A program made the translations under genes and the position numbers. From the IMG/VR virus record IMGVR_UViG_3300037502_001927, positions 1 to 36,383 of that record: DNA of 36,383 bases; one strand, 5' to 3'. Each line of letters starts with the position of its first letter. Position 1 is the stretch's first letter. The notes under the pieces are model-generated. The model did not search any database. It was given only the letters and a program-made list of their open reading frames with translations, and was not told the origin of the DNA. The DNA comes from a virus. Positions 23,816 to 31,048 of this stretch are shown here, piece after piece.

Positions 23816-25969
23816 CTACTCGTCCTTAATCCAGACCCGAACACTCCTTCCGTTGGTGGATTTCGTGACCACGGTGCGCCAGCCGAGCACTCGCATCACT
23901 CGACCGACTCGTTTCTGCGCAATCTGGTCATGGCGACCGATCTCGATCTTGAGACAGTCGGACAAAATCTCCGATGTTGTAGGACGATTCTGATTCCACA
24001 GCCAACCTCCGATGACGGCTTCCCAGGAGTCAGAATCGCGCCTGGACTCGACTTCTTGGTTCTGCAAGTCCATCGGGACGTCCCACCATGAGCCGCCATC
24101 GTTGAACAGGTGGACGGCTTCAGCAAAGAGCTGGTCTCGGTTGTCACGCAGCCAATCGTGGTTTACGTTGCCGCAGCGAACGGGCCAGAACCGGCGTGCT
24201 CCAGTTTCGTCTCTCTGCCAGTCGTCGCGGTTCGTTGTGCAGGCCAGAACCGTTTGTCTAGGATGGTTTTCTGTGTTCCTTCCGTAGCTCTTTCTATATC
24301 TATCCATCTGGCAAGAGATAATGCCTTTGATGCGCTCGACTTCTGCTCGAGTAAATGAGTGCATCTCAGCAATCTCCACCAGCATGTGGCCTTTCAGGAC
24401 TTCGTAGAAGTCTTTGTGCGTCACGTTTTCATGACACTCTGTGAACCACTTGCCTCCGAGGATGCGCAGCGCGGTGGACTTGCCGGCGCCTTGCGTTCCC
24501 TCCAGAACAGGCACGGTATCAACCTTGCAGCCTGGCCGAAACACGCGGGCCACCATTGACATGACCCAGCAGCGGCCTACGGCGTCGGTGTAGGCGTTTT
24601 CTGGGGCTCCAAGGCCTTCTGACATCAAGTAGGACAGCCTGCGCACACCGTCCCAGGCAAGCGACTTCAGCCAGTCCTTGCACTCGTTGCGGGTGTCGTG
24701 GAAGGCGGCCACCACAGCAGCGTCGTGGCACGTTTGAAGGCCGATGCGCGTGAGTCCTACGTGGCGTTGCATGTAGAGCTGCAGCAGCACGTCGTCAGCG
24801 TCTTTCCATTGGCGTGCCTCGCCCTGCCATGTGGTCATGATCGTGTCCAGGAACTCGTCATACCAAATCTTGCCGCGCAGATTTGGATCAGACTCAATCG
24901 CCCTGACCACGTTGTCAAGGTTCATGATGGGCGTTCCGTTCGGCATCAGCACCAAATCAAGCTGTGGCCGAGCGTCGATCTCGCCTGTCTCTGGATCAAT
25001 TGATGGTGCGATGGAGACCGCTGCAGATGGTTTCGCAGGCTTGGCCTTCCACTTGGTCGCCCGCGGCTTCATCCATGCCTTGCATTCATCCCAGTTTGAA
25101 AAGTCCGCGTCTGCGGCATCCCACCCGTCCGGTTGGTCTGAGACATCCAGAATCTTGACCTCTGCCGCGCTGGCGGAGATGATCTGCGCCACGCGCTCCA
25201 TGGCCTTTCGGCCAGGCTCGTCTGCGTCCGGCCATAGCAGCACCTTGCGGCCTGCCAGCGGCGTCCAATCGGCCTTGTCGGCAGCCATGGCGCCCGCGGG
25301 CCATGTCACCACCACATAAGGGCCAGCGAAGCGTCGTGCAGCCTCTGCGCCCTTCTCGCCTTCGACCACCAGCACCGCAGCGCCAGAACGCTCTGCAATC
25401 TCTTGGAGACCGTACAGCGGCCGCGGCGCAGGCCACTGACCCATGCCCCACCGCTCACCGTCCCATGTCCACGGGATGATCTGTTTGCGCTCTCCTTGCG
25501 GGTCGTAGCGGGCCACGTAGCCCAGCACTTCGCCGTGTGCGTTGCGGTAGGTCCACCGTGCCGATGGCTTGCCGTAGCGAGTGTGCACACACAGGCATTC
25601 TGCAAAGTCTGCTGGCACTGGCGTGACCACGCGCCTGGCGGATTCTGGTGGCGGAACTGCGCGAGCGTGACCGTTCACGCGATGCTGTGGCTTGGTTTCG
25701 CCGCCGAGCTGTCGGTACGCATCACCCATTGGCAGCTCGTAGATCGCGGCGTACAGGCTCACCAAATCGCTTCCGTGGTCACCAGTTGCAAAGTCTGACC
25801 ACGCGCCTGTTGCGAGGTTGACCTTGAGGGACTGACCTGCAGCACCGCTGAGATCGCCAGCCACCCAGGAATTGCCGCGCTTGCGGCCGGCTGGGAGCCA
25901 GGATGCGAGGTGAGTTTCAGCCGATGCGAGGAGTTGACGGGCCAGGCCGTCGAAGTCGAGGCCGGCCAT
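23816..25969 (-). CDS. Replicative primase-helicase (Toprim + VapE/VirE-type ATPase)
   Basis: This encodes 717 residues. Residues ~45-75 (KVNLATGAWSDFATGDHGSD) resemble the N-terminal region of phage primases. The Toprim core follows: LVVEGEKGAEAA near 200-211 and LLWPDADEPGRKA near 245-256. The C-terminal ATPase has Walker A PVLEGTQGAGKST at about 487-499, KGHMLVEIAEMHSFTRAEVE, and CTTNRDDWQRDETGARRFWPV, all features of the VapE/VirE superfamily 3-like helicases. It would prime and unwind phage DNA. No zinc-ribbon cysteines are visible at the N-terminus. Two genes upstream encode a small protein and an SSB-like protein. Confidence 0.93.
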   Translation of the reverse strand: MAGLDFDGLARQLLASAETHLASWLPAGRKRGNSWVAGDLSGAAGQSLKVNLATGAWSDFATGDHGSDLVSLYAAIYELPMGDAYRQLGGETKPQHRVNGHARAVPPPESARRVVTPVPADFAECLCVHTRYGKPSARWTYRNAHGEVLGYVARYDPQGERKQIIPWTWDGERWGMGQWPAPRPLYGLQEIAERSGAAVLVVEGEKGAEAARRFAGPYVVVTWPAGAMAADKADWTPLAGRKVLLWPDADEPGRKAMERVAQIISASAAEVKILDVSDQPDGWDAADADFSNWDECKAWMKPRATKWKAKPAKPSAAVSIAPSIDPETGEIDARPQLDLVLMPNGTPIMNLDNVVRAIESDPNLRGKIWYDEFLDTIMTTWQGEARQWKDADDVLLQLYMQRHVGLTRIGLQTCHDAAVVAAFHDTRNECKDWLKSLAWDGVRRLSYLMSEGLGAPENAYTDAVGRCWVMSMVARVFRPGCKVDTVPVLEGTQGAGKSTALRILGGKWFTECHENVTHKDFYEVLKGHMLVEIAEMHSFTRAEVERIKGIISCQMDRYRKSYGRNTENHPRQTVLACTTNRDDWQRDETGARRFWPVRCGNVNHDWLRDNRDQLFAEAVHLFNDGGSWWDVPMDLQNQEVESRRDSDSWEAVIGGWLWNQNRPTTSEILSDCLKIEIGRHDQIAQKRVGRVMRVLGWRTVVTKSTNGRSVRVWIKDE

Positions 25970-25971
25970 GG

Positions 25972-26217
25972 TCAGACATCCAGTTCATCGATGTCCCCTT
26001 GACTCCTCGCATGGAAAGCGAGGATTCGCTCGCGCTGCAGAATCAACTGCGTCACGGCCACCACATCGGCGCCCGTGAAGTCGCGTACACGGCTTTGAAG
26101 GAGCATTTTCTTGGCCATGTCCAGGGTGTCTCCAACTTGGACAAGTGCCTCATGCCAATGCCCATCACCGCGCATGTTCTTGAGCGCGGCATCGAATGGA
26201 TGCGTGTCAATGTTCAT
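25972..26217 (-). CDS. Small protein upstream of the primase-helicase
   Basis: This encodes 81 residues of unknown function, mostly helical (HWHEALVQVGDTLDMAKKML, GADVVAVTQLILQRERILAF). The ATG at 26217 is preferred over an upstream start because GAGGT lies just before it. It ends 2 bases before the primase ATG, so co-translation is likely. A candidate promoter lies 58-88 bases upstream. Confidence 0.75.
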   Translation of the reverse strand: MNIDTHPFDAALKNMRGDGHWHEALVQVGDTLDMAKKMLLQSRVRDFTGADVVAVTQLILQRERILAFHARSQGDIDELDV

Positions 26218-26274
26218 CTTCGTTACCTCACAAACAGACAGACAGAAAAGCCAGAACGTCATCTGGCCCCAAAC

Positions 26275-26305
26275 AGTATAGACCCGCAGCGCGGGCCTAA
26301 GTCAA
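26275..26305 (-). promoter_or_regulatory. Candidate promoter with inverted repeat in the spacer
   Basis: On the - strand TTGACT (26305-26300) and TATACT (26280-26275) each match sigma-70 boxes at five of six bases but are 19 bases apart, two longer than optimal. The spacer holds CCCGC-GCT-GCGGG, a 5-bp inverted repeat that may be an operator or a short hairpin ending the upstream transcript. Transcription would run into the small gene, the primase and the terminases. Confidence 0.5.
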
Positions 26306-26308
26306 GCC

Positions 26309-26677
26309 TCACCAGGGCACGTCGTCATCCATGTCATCAAAGTTCGTCTTCGGCTTCGCAGCCGCTTGGCGCTCCTGCTGCGCACGCTCCCGGATGGCAA
26401 TAGCATCACGCTGATCCTGGGTCATACGAGGCGCAGGCGCGGCAGCTGGTGCAGGGGCCGGGGCGTAGCCGGACTGCTCGTCCTTCGGCTTCACAGACAG
26501 GCTCATGTACTTCTGGCCCGCCAGCTTGGTGCCGTCGCGGCCGGTGCGCAACCAACCGCTGATCCAGTATTCGCGGCTGTCGACGTTGATGCTGCCGCGG
26601 TAGTCAGGACGGTTTTCGTTTCCCTGCTTGTCGTTCTTGGCCAGAAGGCCGCTGTTTTCGTTGCTGTACTGAGTCAT
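26309..26677 (-). CDS. SSB-like protein with an acidic tail
   Basis: This encodes 122 residues. Residues 1-65 are beta-rich (YRGSINVDSREYWISGWLRT, KYMSLSVKPKDE) and could form a small OB-like fold. A Pro/Ala linker (APAPAPAAAPAP) and a charged stretch lead to FDDMDDDVPW. That ending strongly resembles the DDDIPF acidic tip by which SSB recruits replication and repair proteins. It lies just upstream of the primase-helicase. The SSB role is inferred from the tail and context; the fold is not certain. Confidence 0.7.
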   Translation of the reverse strand: MTQYSNENSGLLAKNDKQGNENRPDYRGSINVDSREYWISGWLRTGRDGTKLAGQKYMSLSVKPKDEQSGYAPAPAPAAAPAPRMTQDQRDAIAIRERAQQERQAAAKPKTNFDDMDDDVPW

Positions 26678-26880
26678 GGTTCCTCTATGGTGATGCGGCT
26701 GCGCCGCTTGGTGATGGGCCTGCGGCCCAGGTGAAACAGGTGGCAGTGTGGGCAGTGGTAAATCTGCCGGCTGCGGCCACGGCGCGAGGAGCGTTCGCTT
26801 ACGCGCTGGGCCTGTGTGAATGTGGAGAATTGAACCTTACCTTCGCAGGCCGATGCTCGGTAGGTGTCGGATGGTGTCAT
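26674..26880 (-). CDS. Small zinc-ribbon-like protein
   Basis: This encodes 68 residues from the ATG at 26880, which overlaps the stop of the upstream frame (ATGA); an in-frame ATG at 26898 is also possible. It contains an isolated cysteine (SACEGKVQF) and a CPHCHLFHLG motif near the C-terminus, in a basic context (RSSRRGRSRQIYHCPHC). Similar small phage proteins are taken to bind zinc. The function is unknown. It precedes the SSB-like gene with an overlap of four bases. Confidence 0.75.
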   Translation of the reverse strand: MTPSDTYRASACEGKVQFSTFTQAQRVSERSSRRGRSRQIYHCPHCHLFHLGRRPITKRRSRITIEEP

Positions 26881-26978
26881 GCTGTCAGAAGCCGCCATGC
26901 GGTTGCTGCGCAGAGTGGGACTTGTCCGTTGCCAATGGCTTTAAGTCGGTCAACACGCGCCGTCACACCGTTGGCTAC
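26877..26978 (-). pseudogene. Detached C-terminal tail (motif X) of the cytosine methyltransferase
   Basis: Codons from GTA at 26978 read VANGVTARVDRLKAIGNGQV and on to PLCAATAWRLLTA. GNGQVP is motif X of cytosine-5 methyltransferases, and VDRLKAIGN is the usual lead-in. The rest of the enzyme ends at 27412, 433 bases upstream, in a different frame. In its present frame this tail forms the end of the 479-codon overlapping frame, so it could be translated as part of that polypeptide. The HNH stop codon lies at its first bases. Confidence 0.75.
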
Positions 26979-28316
26979 GCGAGGCGTGGCATCCTCCCAG
27001 CGACCATCTTGCCAATACGTTTTGCCGTGGTATGCCAGAAGTCGTGACAGTGCTTGCACAGCGTCTGGATGTTCTCCGGCTCGTTGTGCGTCTTGTCCTG
27101 GTTGATGTGATGCGCCTGTAATGCCCTCGCGTAGCCGCATGCCTCGCACTTCTTCTTCAAGTGCTTCCGCGCACGCCATGAATACCCGTGCTTCGTCAGG
27201 TCGGTTCTGGTATTCGCACAACTCAGCGAGCAGAAGCGCCGCTTCATGAACACCGACAGGTCTTCCAATCTCCCGCTGAATCTCTTGCGCTGCATCTCCG
27301 TTCCGCAGCATTCGCAGAACTTCGTTTCTTCCGGTTTCCGTTCCATCGTGCTTGCCCATAAGCCAAAAGCACATTTTAACATGGCTTATGGGTTGCAGCG
27401 ATGTCCAATCGTCAGGCCAGCCCATCAACTTTTCCACCCACGGCGGGTTCAGACTCCCACCAATCTGCTCGCTCAATGGCCGCGAGTTCTTGTCGTGCGT
27501 GGCTTGACTGGCCTTGCCGCTCCTGTAGTCGCGCGACAGGGGGGTGGCGAACTTCACCGCGTCCACCAGTTGCACCTGCTTGCCTGGAGCCGGTCGGCCA
27601 CTGCTGCCCCGAGAGTCCGCAGCCATTGGTGTCGGCCACATCGACACCGCCCCGGCCAATGTCGTCCCGCGTTTCGATTTGCCTGCCGCCTTGCCAATGC
27701 CACGGATCTGCACGTTGTCCTGAGTGGTTGGCGTAGGCCAGCGGGTCGGCGTGTTGATCATTTGCGCCAAGCTCACGCCGGTCATGTTCGGCGTGATCGT
27801 TCCACCGCGCTGGCCATCCGTTGCTGATGGTGTTGCCCACAAGCCAGAACCTGTCCCGCTGATGCGGCGCTCCAACGTCGGCAGCTCCCAGCACTGTCCA
27901 GCGGCAGTCATACCCGAGCGCGGCCAGATCACCGAGCACTCTTCCGAGTCCCCGAGTAAGGAGCGCTGGGCTGTTTTCCACGAAGACGTAGCGGGGTCGT
28001 ACCTCGCCAACGATGCGCGCCATGTGGGCCCACATGCCGCTGCGCTCTCCGTCAATGCCGGCGCCTTTGCCTGCAACGCTGATGTCCTGGCAGGGAAAGC
28101 CGCCAGATATGACGTCAACACGGCCGCGCCATGATCGTCCATCAAAGGTGCGAACGTCATCCCAAACCGGGAAGGGCGGGAGAAGGCCGTCATTCTGTCT
28201 GGCGGCAAGTACGCTTGCGGCGTAGGGCTCCCACTCAACGGCGCAGATGGTGCGCCATCCGAGCAGCCCCCCCCCGAGAATGCCTCCACCAGCGCCCGCG
28301 AATAAAGCCAGCTCAT
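26877..28316 (-). CDS. 479-codon frame overlapping the cytosine methyltransferase (possible second subunit)
   Basis: This frame starts at an ATG (28316), eight bases after GGAGG, and runs +1 to the methyltransferase over its whole length, then through the HNH insertion, ending in the methyltransferase motif X tail. It begins MSWLYSRALVEAF and contains SLNPPWVEKLMGWPDDWTSL; I recall database proteins of this type. They may themselves be frame-shifted readings of methyltransferases. Split cytosine methyltransferases with one subunit in an alternative frame (M.EcoHK31I) are known, so a real product is possible. It could equally be a chance open frame in GC-rich DNA. Confidence 0.4.
   Translation of the reverse strand: MSWLYSRALVEAFSGGGCSDGAPSAPLSGSPTPQAYLPPDRMTAFSRPSRFGMTFAPLMDDHGAAVLTSYLAAFPARTSALQAKAPALTESAAACGPTWRASLARYDPATSSWKTAQRSLLGDSEECSVIWPRSGMTAAGQCWELPTLERRISGTGSGLWATPSATDGQRGGTITPNMTGVSLAQMINTPTRWPTPTTQDNVQIRGIGKAAGKSKRGTTLAGAVSMWPTPMAADSRGSSGRPAPGKQVQLVDAVKFATPLSRDYRSGKASQATHDKNSRPLSEQIGGSLNPPWVEKLMGWPDDWTSLQPISHVKMCFWLMGKHDGTETGRNEVLRMLRNGDAAQEIQREIGRPVGVHEAALLLAELCEYQNRPDEARVFMACAEALEEEVRGMRLREGITGASHQPGQDAQRAGEHPDAVQALSRLLAYHGKTYWQDGRWEDATPRVANGVTARVDRLKAIGNGQVPLCAATAWRLLTA
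26975..27346 (-). CDS. HNH endonuclease inserted in the methyltransferase gene
   Basis: This encodes 123 residues from the ATG at 27346; a longer start at 27382 is possible, and neither has a good ribosome-binding site. The N-terminal zinc site is FCECCGTEMQRKR with FCSLSCANTRTD. The C-terminal HNH core is CEACGY, LQAHHINQDKTHNEPENIQT, LCKHCHDFWH. All core residues are present, so the enzyme should be active. It fits almost exactly in the 433 bases that separate the methyltransferase body from its motif X tail, as a mobile homing-type gene would. Confidence 0.85.
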   Translation of the reverse strand: MERKPEETKFCECCGTEMQRKRFSGRLEDLSVFMKRRFCSLSCANTRTDLTKHGYSWRARKHLKKKCEACGYARALQAHHINQDKTHNEPENIQTLCKHCHDFWHTTAKRIGKMVAGRMPRLA

Positions 28317-28320
28317 TCAC
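27412..28320 (-). CDS. DNA (cytosine-5) methyltransferase, truncated before motif X
   Basis: This encodes 302 residues from a GTG at 28320 that overlaps the VRR-NUC stop. Motif I is LFAGAGGGILGG, motif IV GGFPCQDIS (catalytic Cys77), motif VI YVFVENSP and motif VIII HQRDRFWLVG. The target-recognition region carries degenerate repeats (LAYANHSGQRAD, DVADTNGCGLSG). The frame ends EPAVGGKVDGLA where the family continues to motif X; that tail is displaced by the HNH insertion. It may be inactive alone or need the tail in trans. It would otherwise methylate phage DNA against restriction. Confidence 0.88.
   Translation of the reverse strand: MNELALFAGAGGGILGGGLLGWRTICAVEWEPYAASVLAARQNDGLLPPFPVWDDVRTFDGRSWRGRVDVISGGFPCQDISVAGKGAGIDGERSGMWAHMARIVGEVRPRYVFVENSPALLTRGLGRVLGDLAALGYDCRWTVLGAADVGAPHQRDRFWLVGNTISNGWPARWNDHAEHDRRELGANDQHADPLAYANHSGQRADPWHWQGGRQIETRDDIGRGGVDVADTNGCGLSGQQWPTGSRQAGATGGRGEVRHPPVARLQERQGQSSHARQELAAIERADWWESEPAVGGKVDGLA
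28267..28275 (-). repeat. G9 homopolymer in methyltransferase motif I
   Basis: Nine consecutive G on the coding strand encode three glycines next to motif I. Slippage here would swap between the methyltransferase frame and the overlapping 479-codon frame. It is also where a sequencing length error would be most likely. Confidence 0.8.
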
Positions 28321-28796
28321 GCGGCCTCCAGCAACGCCTGCGCATCCTCAACCGACCGGCAAACTCCGGCCACGCCGCCCGCCTGGCGAATCGTGGCGAG
28401 GAACTCTTCCTGGCCTGGACGCATGCGGCCGGTGGAGGACTTGACCTCAATGGCCAACGTGCGGCCGTCCTTGAGCACGCCCGTGATGTCGCTCATACCT
28501 TTGGCCGTGTTCGCCCTGATGTACCGCACAGACCCGTCGCGGTTGCGCTCCTGGAACGTGCCCGAGTTCTGCCGCCAGCACTTGGCGACCTTCGGGTGCC
28601 GCTTCAGCAGCGCCATGACGGCCTTGAGAATCTGCGCCTCTGTAGGCTGGCCTGACGCCTTCCTGGGCCCACGCTTGGCCGGCTCAGGCGGGATGTCCAA
28701 CAACACGCGGGGCTTGCCGCTGATGGCGGCATAGCGATCCATGGTCGCCTGATTGCGCAGCATCTTCTCGCGCAGGGTTTCGCGGCCTCTGGTCAT
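28317..28796 (-). CDS. VRR-NUC domain nuclease
   Basis: This encodes 159 residues from the ATG at 28796, which overlaps the helicase-methyltransferase stop. The C-terminal ~90 residues form a VRR-NUC (PD-(D/E)XK) domain: EAQILKAVMALLKRHPKVAK, then GMSDITGVLKDG with the active-site Asp, LAIEVKSSTGRM with the Glu-x-Lys, and PGQEEFLATIRQAGGVAGV. Such phage nucleases are linked to branched-DNA processing. The N-terminus is basic. It lies between the helicase fusion and the cytosine methyltransferase, each coupled by overlap. Confidence 0.9.
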   Translation of the reverse strand: MTRGRETLREKMLRNQATMDRYAAISGKPRVLLDIPPEPAKRGPRKASGQPTEAQILKAVMALLKRHPKVAKCWRQNSGTFQERNRDGSVRYIRANTAKGMSDITGVLKDGRTLAIEVKSSTGRMRPGQEEFLATIRQAGGVAGVCRSVEDAQALLEAA

Positions 28797-30994
28797 GCTG
28801 CAAAAAGCCCGCGCTGCTCGCGCGTGGCGTCGGTGATGTTCTCCACGGCCAGCTCCCAATACTGCGGCTTCAGTTCAGTGCCAACAAACCTGCGGCCCAT
28901 CTTCACTGCGCAGTAGCCCTCAGAACCAATTCCAGTGAACGGGCTGAAGATCAAGTCTCCGCGATTGGTCCACAGATGAATGCACCGCTCGATGACGTCG
29001 AGCTGCAGCGGGCACATATGCTTTTCGTCGTTCTCATCGCGGGCTGGCAGTTTGTTCAGCGTGCGCCCTTGGTCAATGTCGCTCCAAATCGGGCTGGCGT
29101 ACTTCTGCCACATCATGACGGGCAGATCGTCGCCATGCGTCACCCGAGGCTCTGCGTCTCCAGGCTTGCGCATCGTCACCACGTAGTCGGGCAGGCCCAT
29201 GCGCGACATGCTGGCGTTCTCGCGGATGGTCTTGTGCAGCAGGCCCAGCGCCTTGGTGCGCTGCATGGCGACTACGGGGTCTTTCCAGATGCACACCTCT
29301 GAATGGTAGATGAAGCCGGCATCCTGGAATGCCCGGATCAGATCGCCCCGGAAGTCGCGCAGCCCGATGAACCCTTGCCGCATCTTGGTGGTCGGCAGGT
29401 TCATGCAGTGGAAGCTGACATTGCGCCCAGGCTTGATGATGCGGAACAGTTCGCCGATCAGGTAACGCAGCTGGGCCACGAACTCCGCATCGTCGCGGCA
29501 GTTGCCCATGTCGTGGTCGCTGTTGGAATAGACGAACAGATCAGCGAACGGGGGCGAGAACACTGAGTAGTCGATGCTGTTGTCTGCCATGCGCCGGGTC
29601 CACTTTACGCAGTCCCCAAGATGCACGGTGAACCCGTCGCCTTGGTGCGTGTCCTCGCGGTATTCGTCCACAATGTTTTGCTGCCCAGACAGTTCATGGT
29701 TCATGATGTCTTTCATGTGCTCGATCATGTTCGCGCTCATTTCGTGGTGCTGCTCTTCTTTGCGTTTGAGGTTCAGCAGAATCTGGCCTTCGTTCTCGGC
29801 AGTGAACAGATGCACCTGCACGCTGCGCTTCTGGCCGAACCGATGGCATCGGCGCACGGCCTGGTAGAACTTCTCGAATGAGTCATCCAGCCCGACGAAC
29901 GCCATGCGAGCGCAGTGCTGCCAGTTCATGCCGAAGCCGCAAATCTTGGGCTTGCTGATGAGAACGCGCAGACTGCCACGGCTGAAGGCCATCATCTGCT
30001 CGGCCTTGTATTCGGCGCTGTCTGACCCTTGCACATTGATACTGCCGGGAATCAGGCTCTGCAGCAGTTCGGCCTCGTCGTTCAGATGGCACCAGATCAG
30101 CCACGGCTCAGACGATTCCGAATTGACCACATTGGCCAGCGCCCTGCATCGCTGCTCAATGCTTGCGCGCTGCGCTTGACGGCGCTCTGTAAGGGTCTGC
30201 GCAGGCCGGCTGAATAGGTCGTTGCCTAGCGGATCTGTCTCGACCACATGCTCAAGGTATTGCGGGGCCGGCAGCACGTACCGCGAACCGTCGAATCCGA
30301 GGTCGGAAGGATTGCGCAGCACCACGGCCCACGTTCCCATCCACTCCCAGAACTTTGATGCACCCCAGCCCTTCAGGCGCCAGGTGCCGGTGTCTCCGGT
30401 GTCGTTCACAAAGTACGTGGCCAGCATCTCGGTGCGCGTCATCACGCCGAGAAACTCGCACTGGTTGCCCAGCTCCTCAAAATCGTTCGGGCTTGGCGTG
30501 GCCGTGCAGCTCAGGCGGTACGGAATGCCCTGCGCTGACTCAATGATGCGCGTGCGGGTCTTGCCATCGTGCGCCTTGAGGATGCTGGACTCGTCCAGCA
30601 CAAGCCCATGCAAGCCGCCGAAGTCGATGGCATCCATGCGCTCGTAGTTCGTGATCCAGACGCCAGGAGCATCCGGTGAGCCACCGTGCGGAACCCGCCG
30701 CACCGTGATGCCGAACGTGTAGCCCTGCTCAATGGTCTGCTCTGACACGGCCAGCGGTGCCAGGATCAGCACCGCGCCGTTCGTGTGCGATGCCACCTCG
30801 TCAGCCCATGACAGTTGCATCAGGGTCTTGCCCAGCCCGGTGTCCGCAAAGATCGCCGCACGGCCGCGGCGCACGGCCCATGAGACGATGGCGTGCTGGA
30901 AGTCGAACAGATGTTCGTTTAGCCTTCCCGGATGATGGCCAGTGGCCACCTCGGCGCGGCGCTTGCCGGCCACGAAGTCCTCATAGTTTTGCAC
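28793..30994 (-). CDS. SNF2-type helicase fused to a DNA N6/N4 methyltransferase
   Basis: This encodes 733 residues from a GTG at 30994 with a strong AAAGGAG site. Helicase motifs: Walker A FADTGLGKTLM (~49-59), LVLDESSILK (~131-140), SCTATP (~162-167) and FYQAVRRCHRFGQKR (~376-390). The methyltransferase half has SPPF (~480-483) and later FSPFTGIGSEGYCAVKMGRRFVGTE (~683-707), the order of beta-class amino-methyltransferases. Both halves look intact. The fusion suggests a translocating modifier of phage DNA, most simply anti-restriction, though recombination or replication roles are possible. Confidence 0.92.
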   Translation of the reverse strand: MQNYEDFVAGKRRAEVATGHHPGRLNEHLFDFQHAIVSWAVRRGRAAIFADTGLGKTLMQLSWADEVASHTNGAVLILAPLAVSEQTIEQGYTFGITVRRVPHGGSPDAPGVWITNYERMDAIDFGGLHGLVLDESSILKAHDGKTRTRIIESAQGIPYRLSCTATPSPNDFEELGNQCEFLGVMTRTEMLATYFVNDTGDTGTWRLKGWGASKFWEWMGTWAVVLRNPSDLGFDGSRYVLPAPQYLEHVVETDPLGNDLFSRPAQTLTERRQAQRASIEQRCRALANVVNSESSEPWLIWCHLNDEAELLQSLIPGSINVQGSDSAEYKAEQMMAFSRGSLRVLISKPKICGFGMNWQHCARMAFVGLDDSFEKFYQAVRRCHRFGQKRSVQVHLFTAENEGQILLNLKRKEEQHHEMSANMIEHMKDIMNHELSGQQNIVDEYREDTHQGDGFTVHLGDCVKWTRRMADNSIDYSVFSPPFADLFVYSNSDHDMGNCRDDAEFVAQLRYLIGELFRIIKPGRNVSFHCMNLPTTKMRQGFIGLRDFRGDLIRAFQDAGFIYHSEVCIWKDPVVAMQRTKALGLLHKTIRENASMSRMGLPDYVVTMRKPGDAEPRVTHGDDLPVMMWQKYASPIWSDIDQGRTLNKLPARDENDEKHMCPLQLDVIERCIHLWTNRGDLIFSPFTGIGSEGYCAVKMGRRFVGTELKPQYWELAVENITDATREQRGLFAA

Positions 30995-31048
30995 TCTTTC
31001 TCCTTTCGTTGCGGCCGTGCCGCAGGTTGAAAAATCATCGGGTCCGGC

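Noticed and set aside
23644-23820. CRISPR array
   Set aside because: Repeats are only 9 bp, directly tandem or inverted, with no spacers of uniform length.
26979-27411. Group I intron or intein in the methyltransferase
   Set aside because: The 433-base insert is nearly all HNH coding sequence, leaving no room for an intron core, and the frame and stops rule out an intein.
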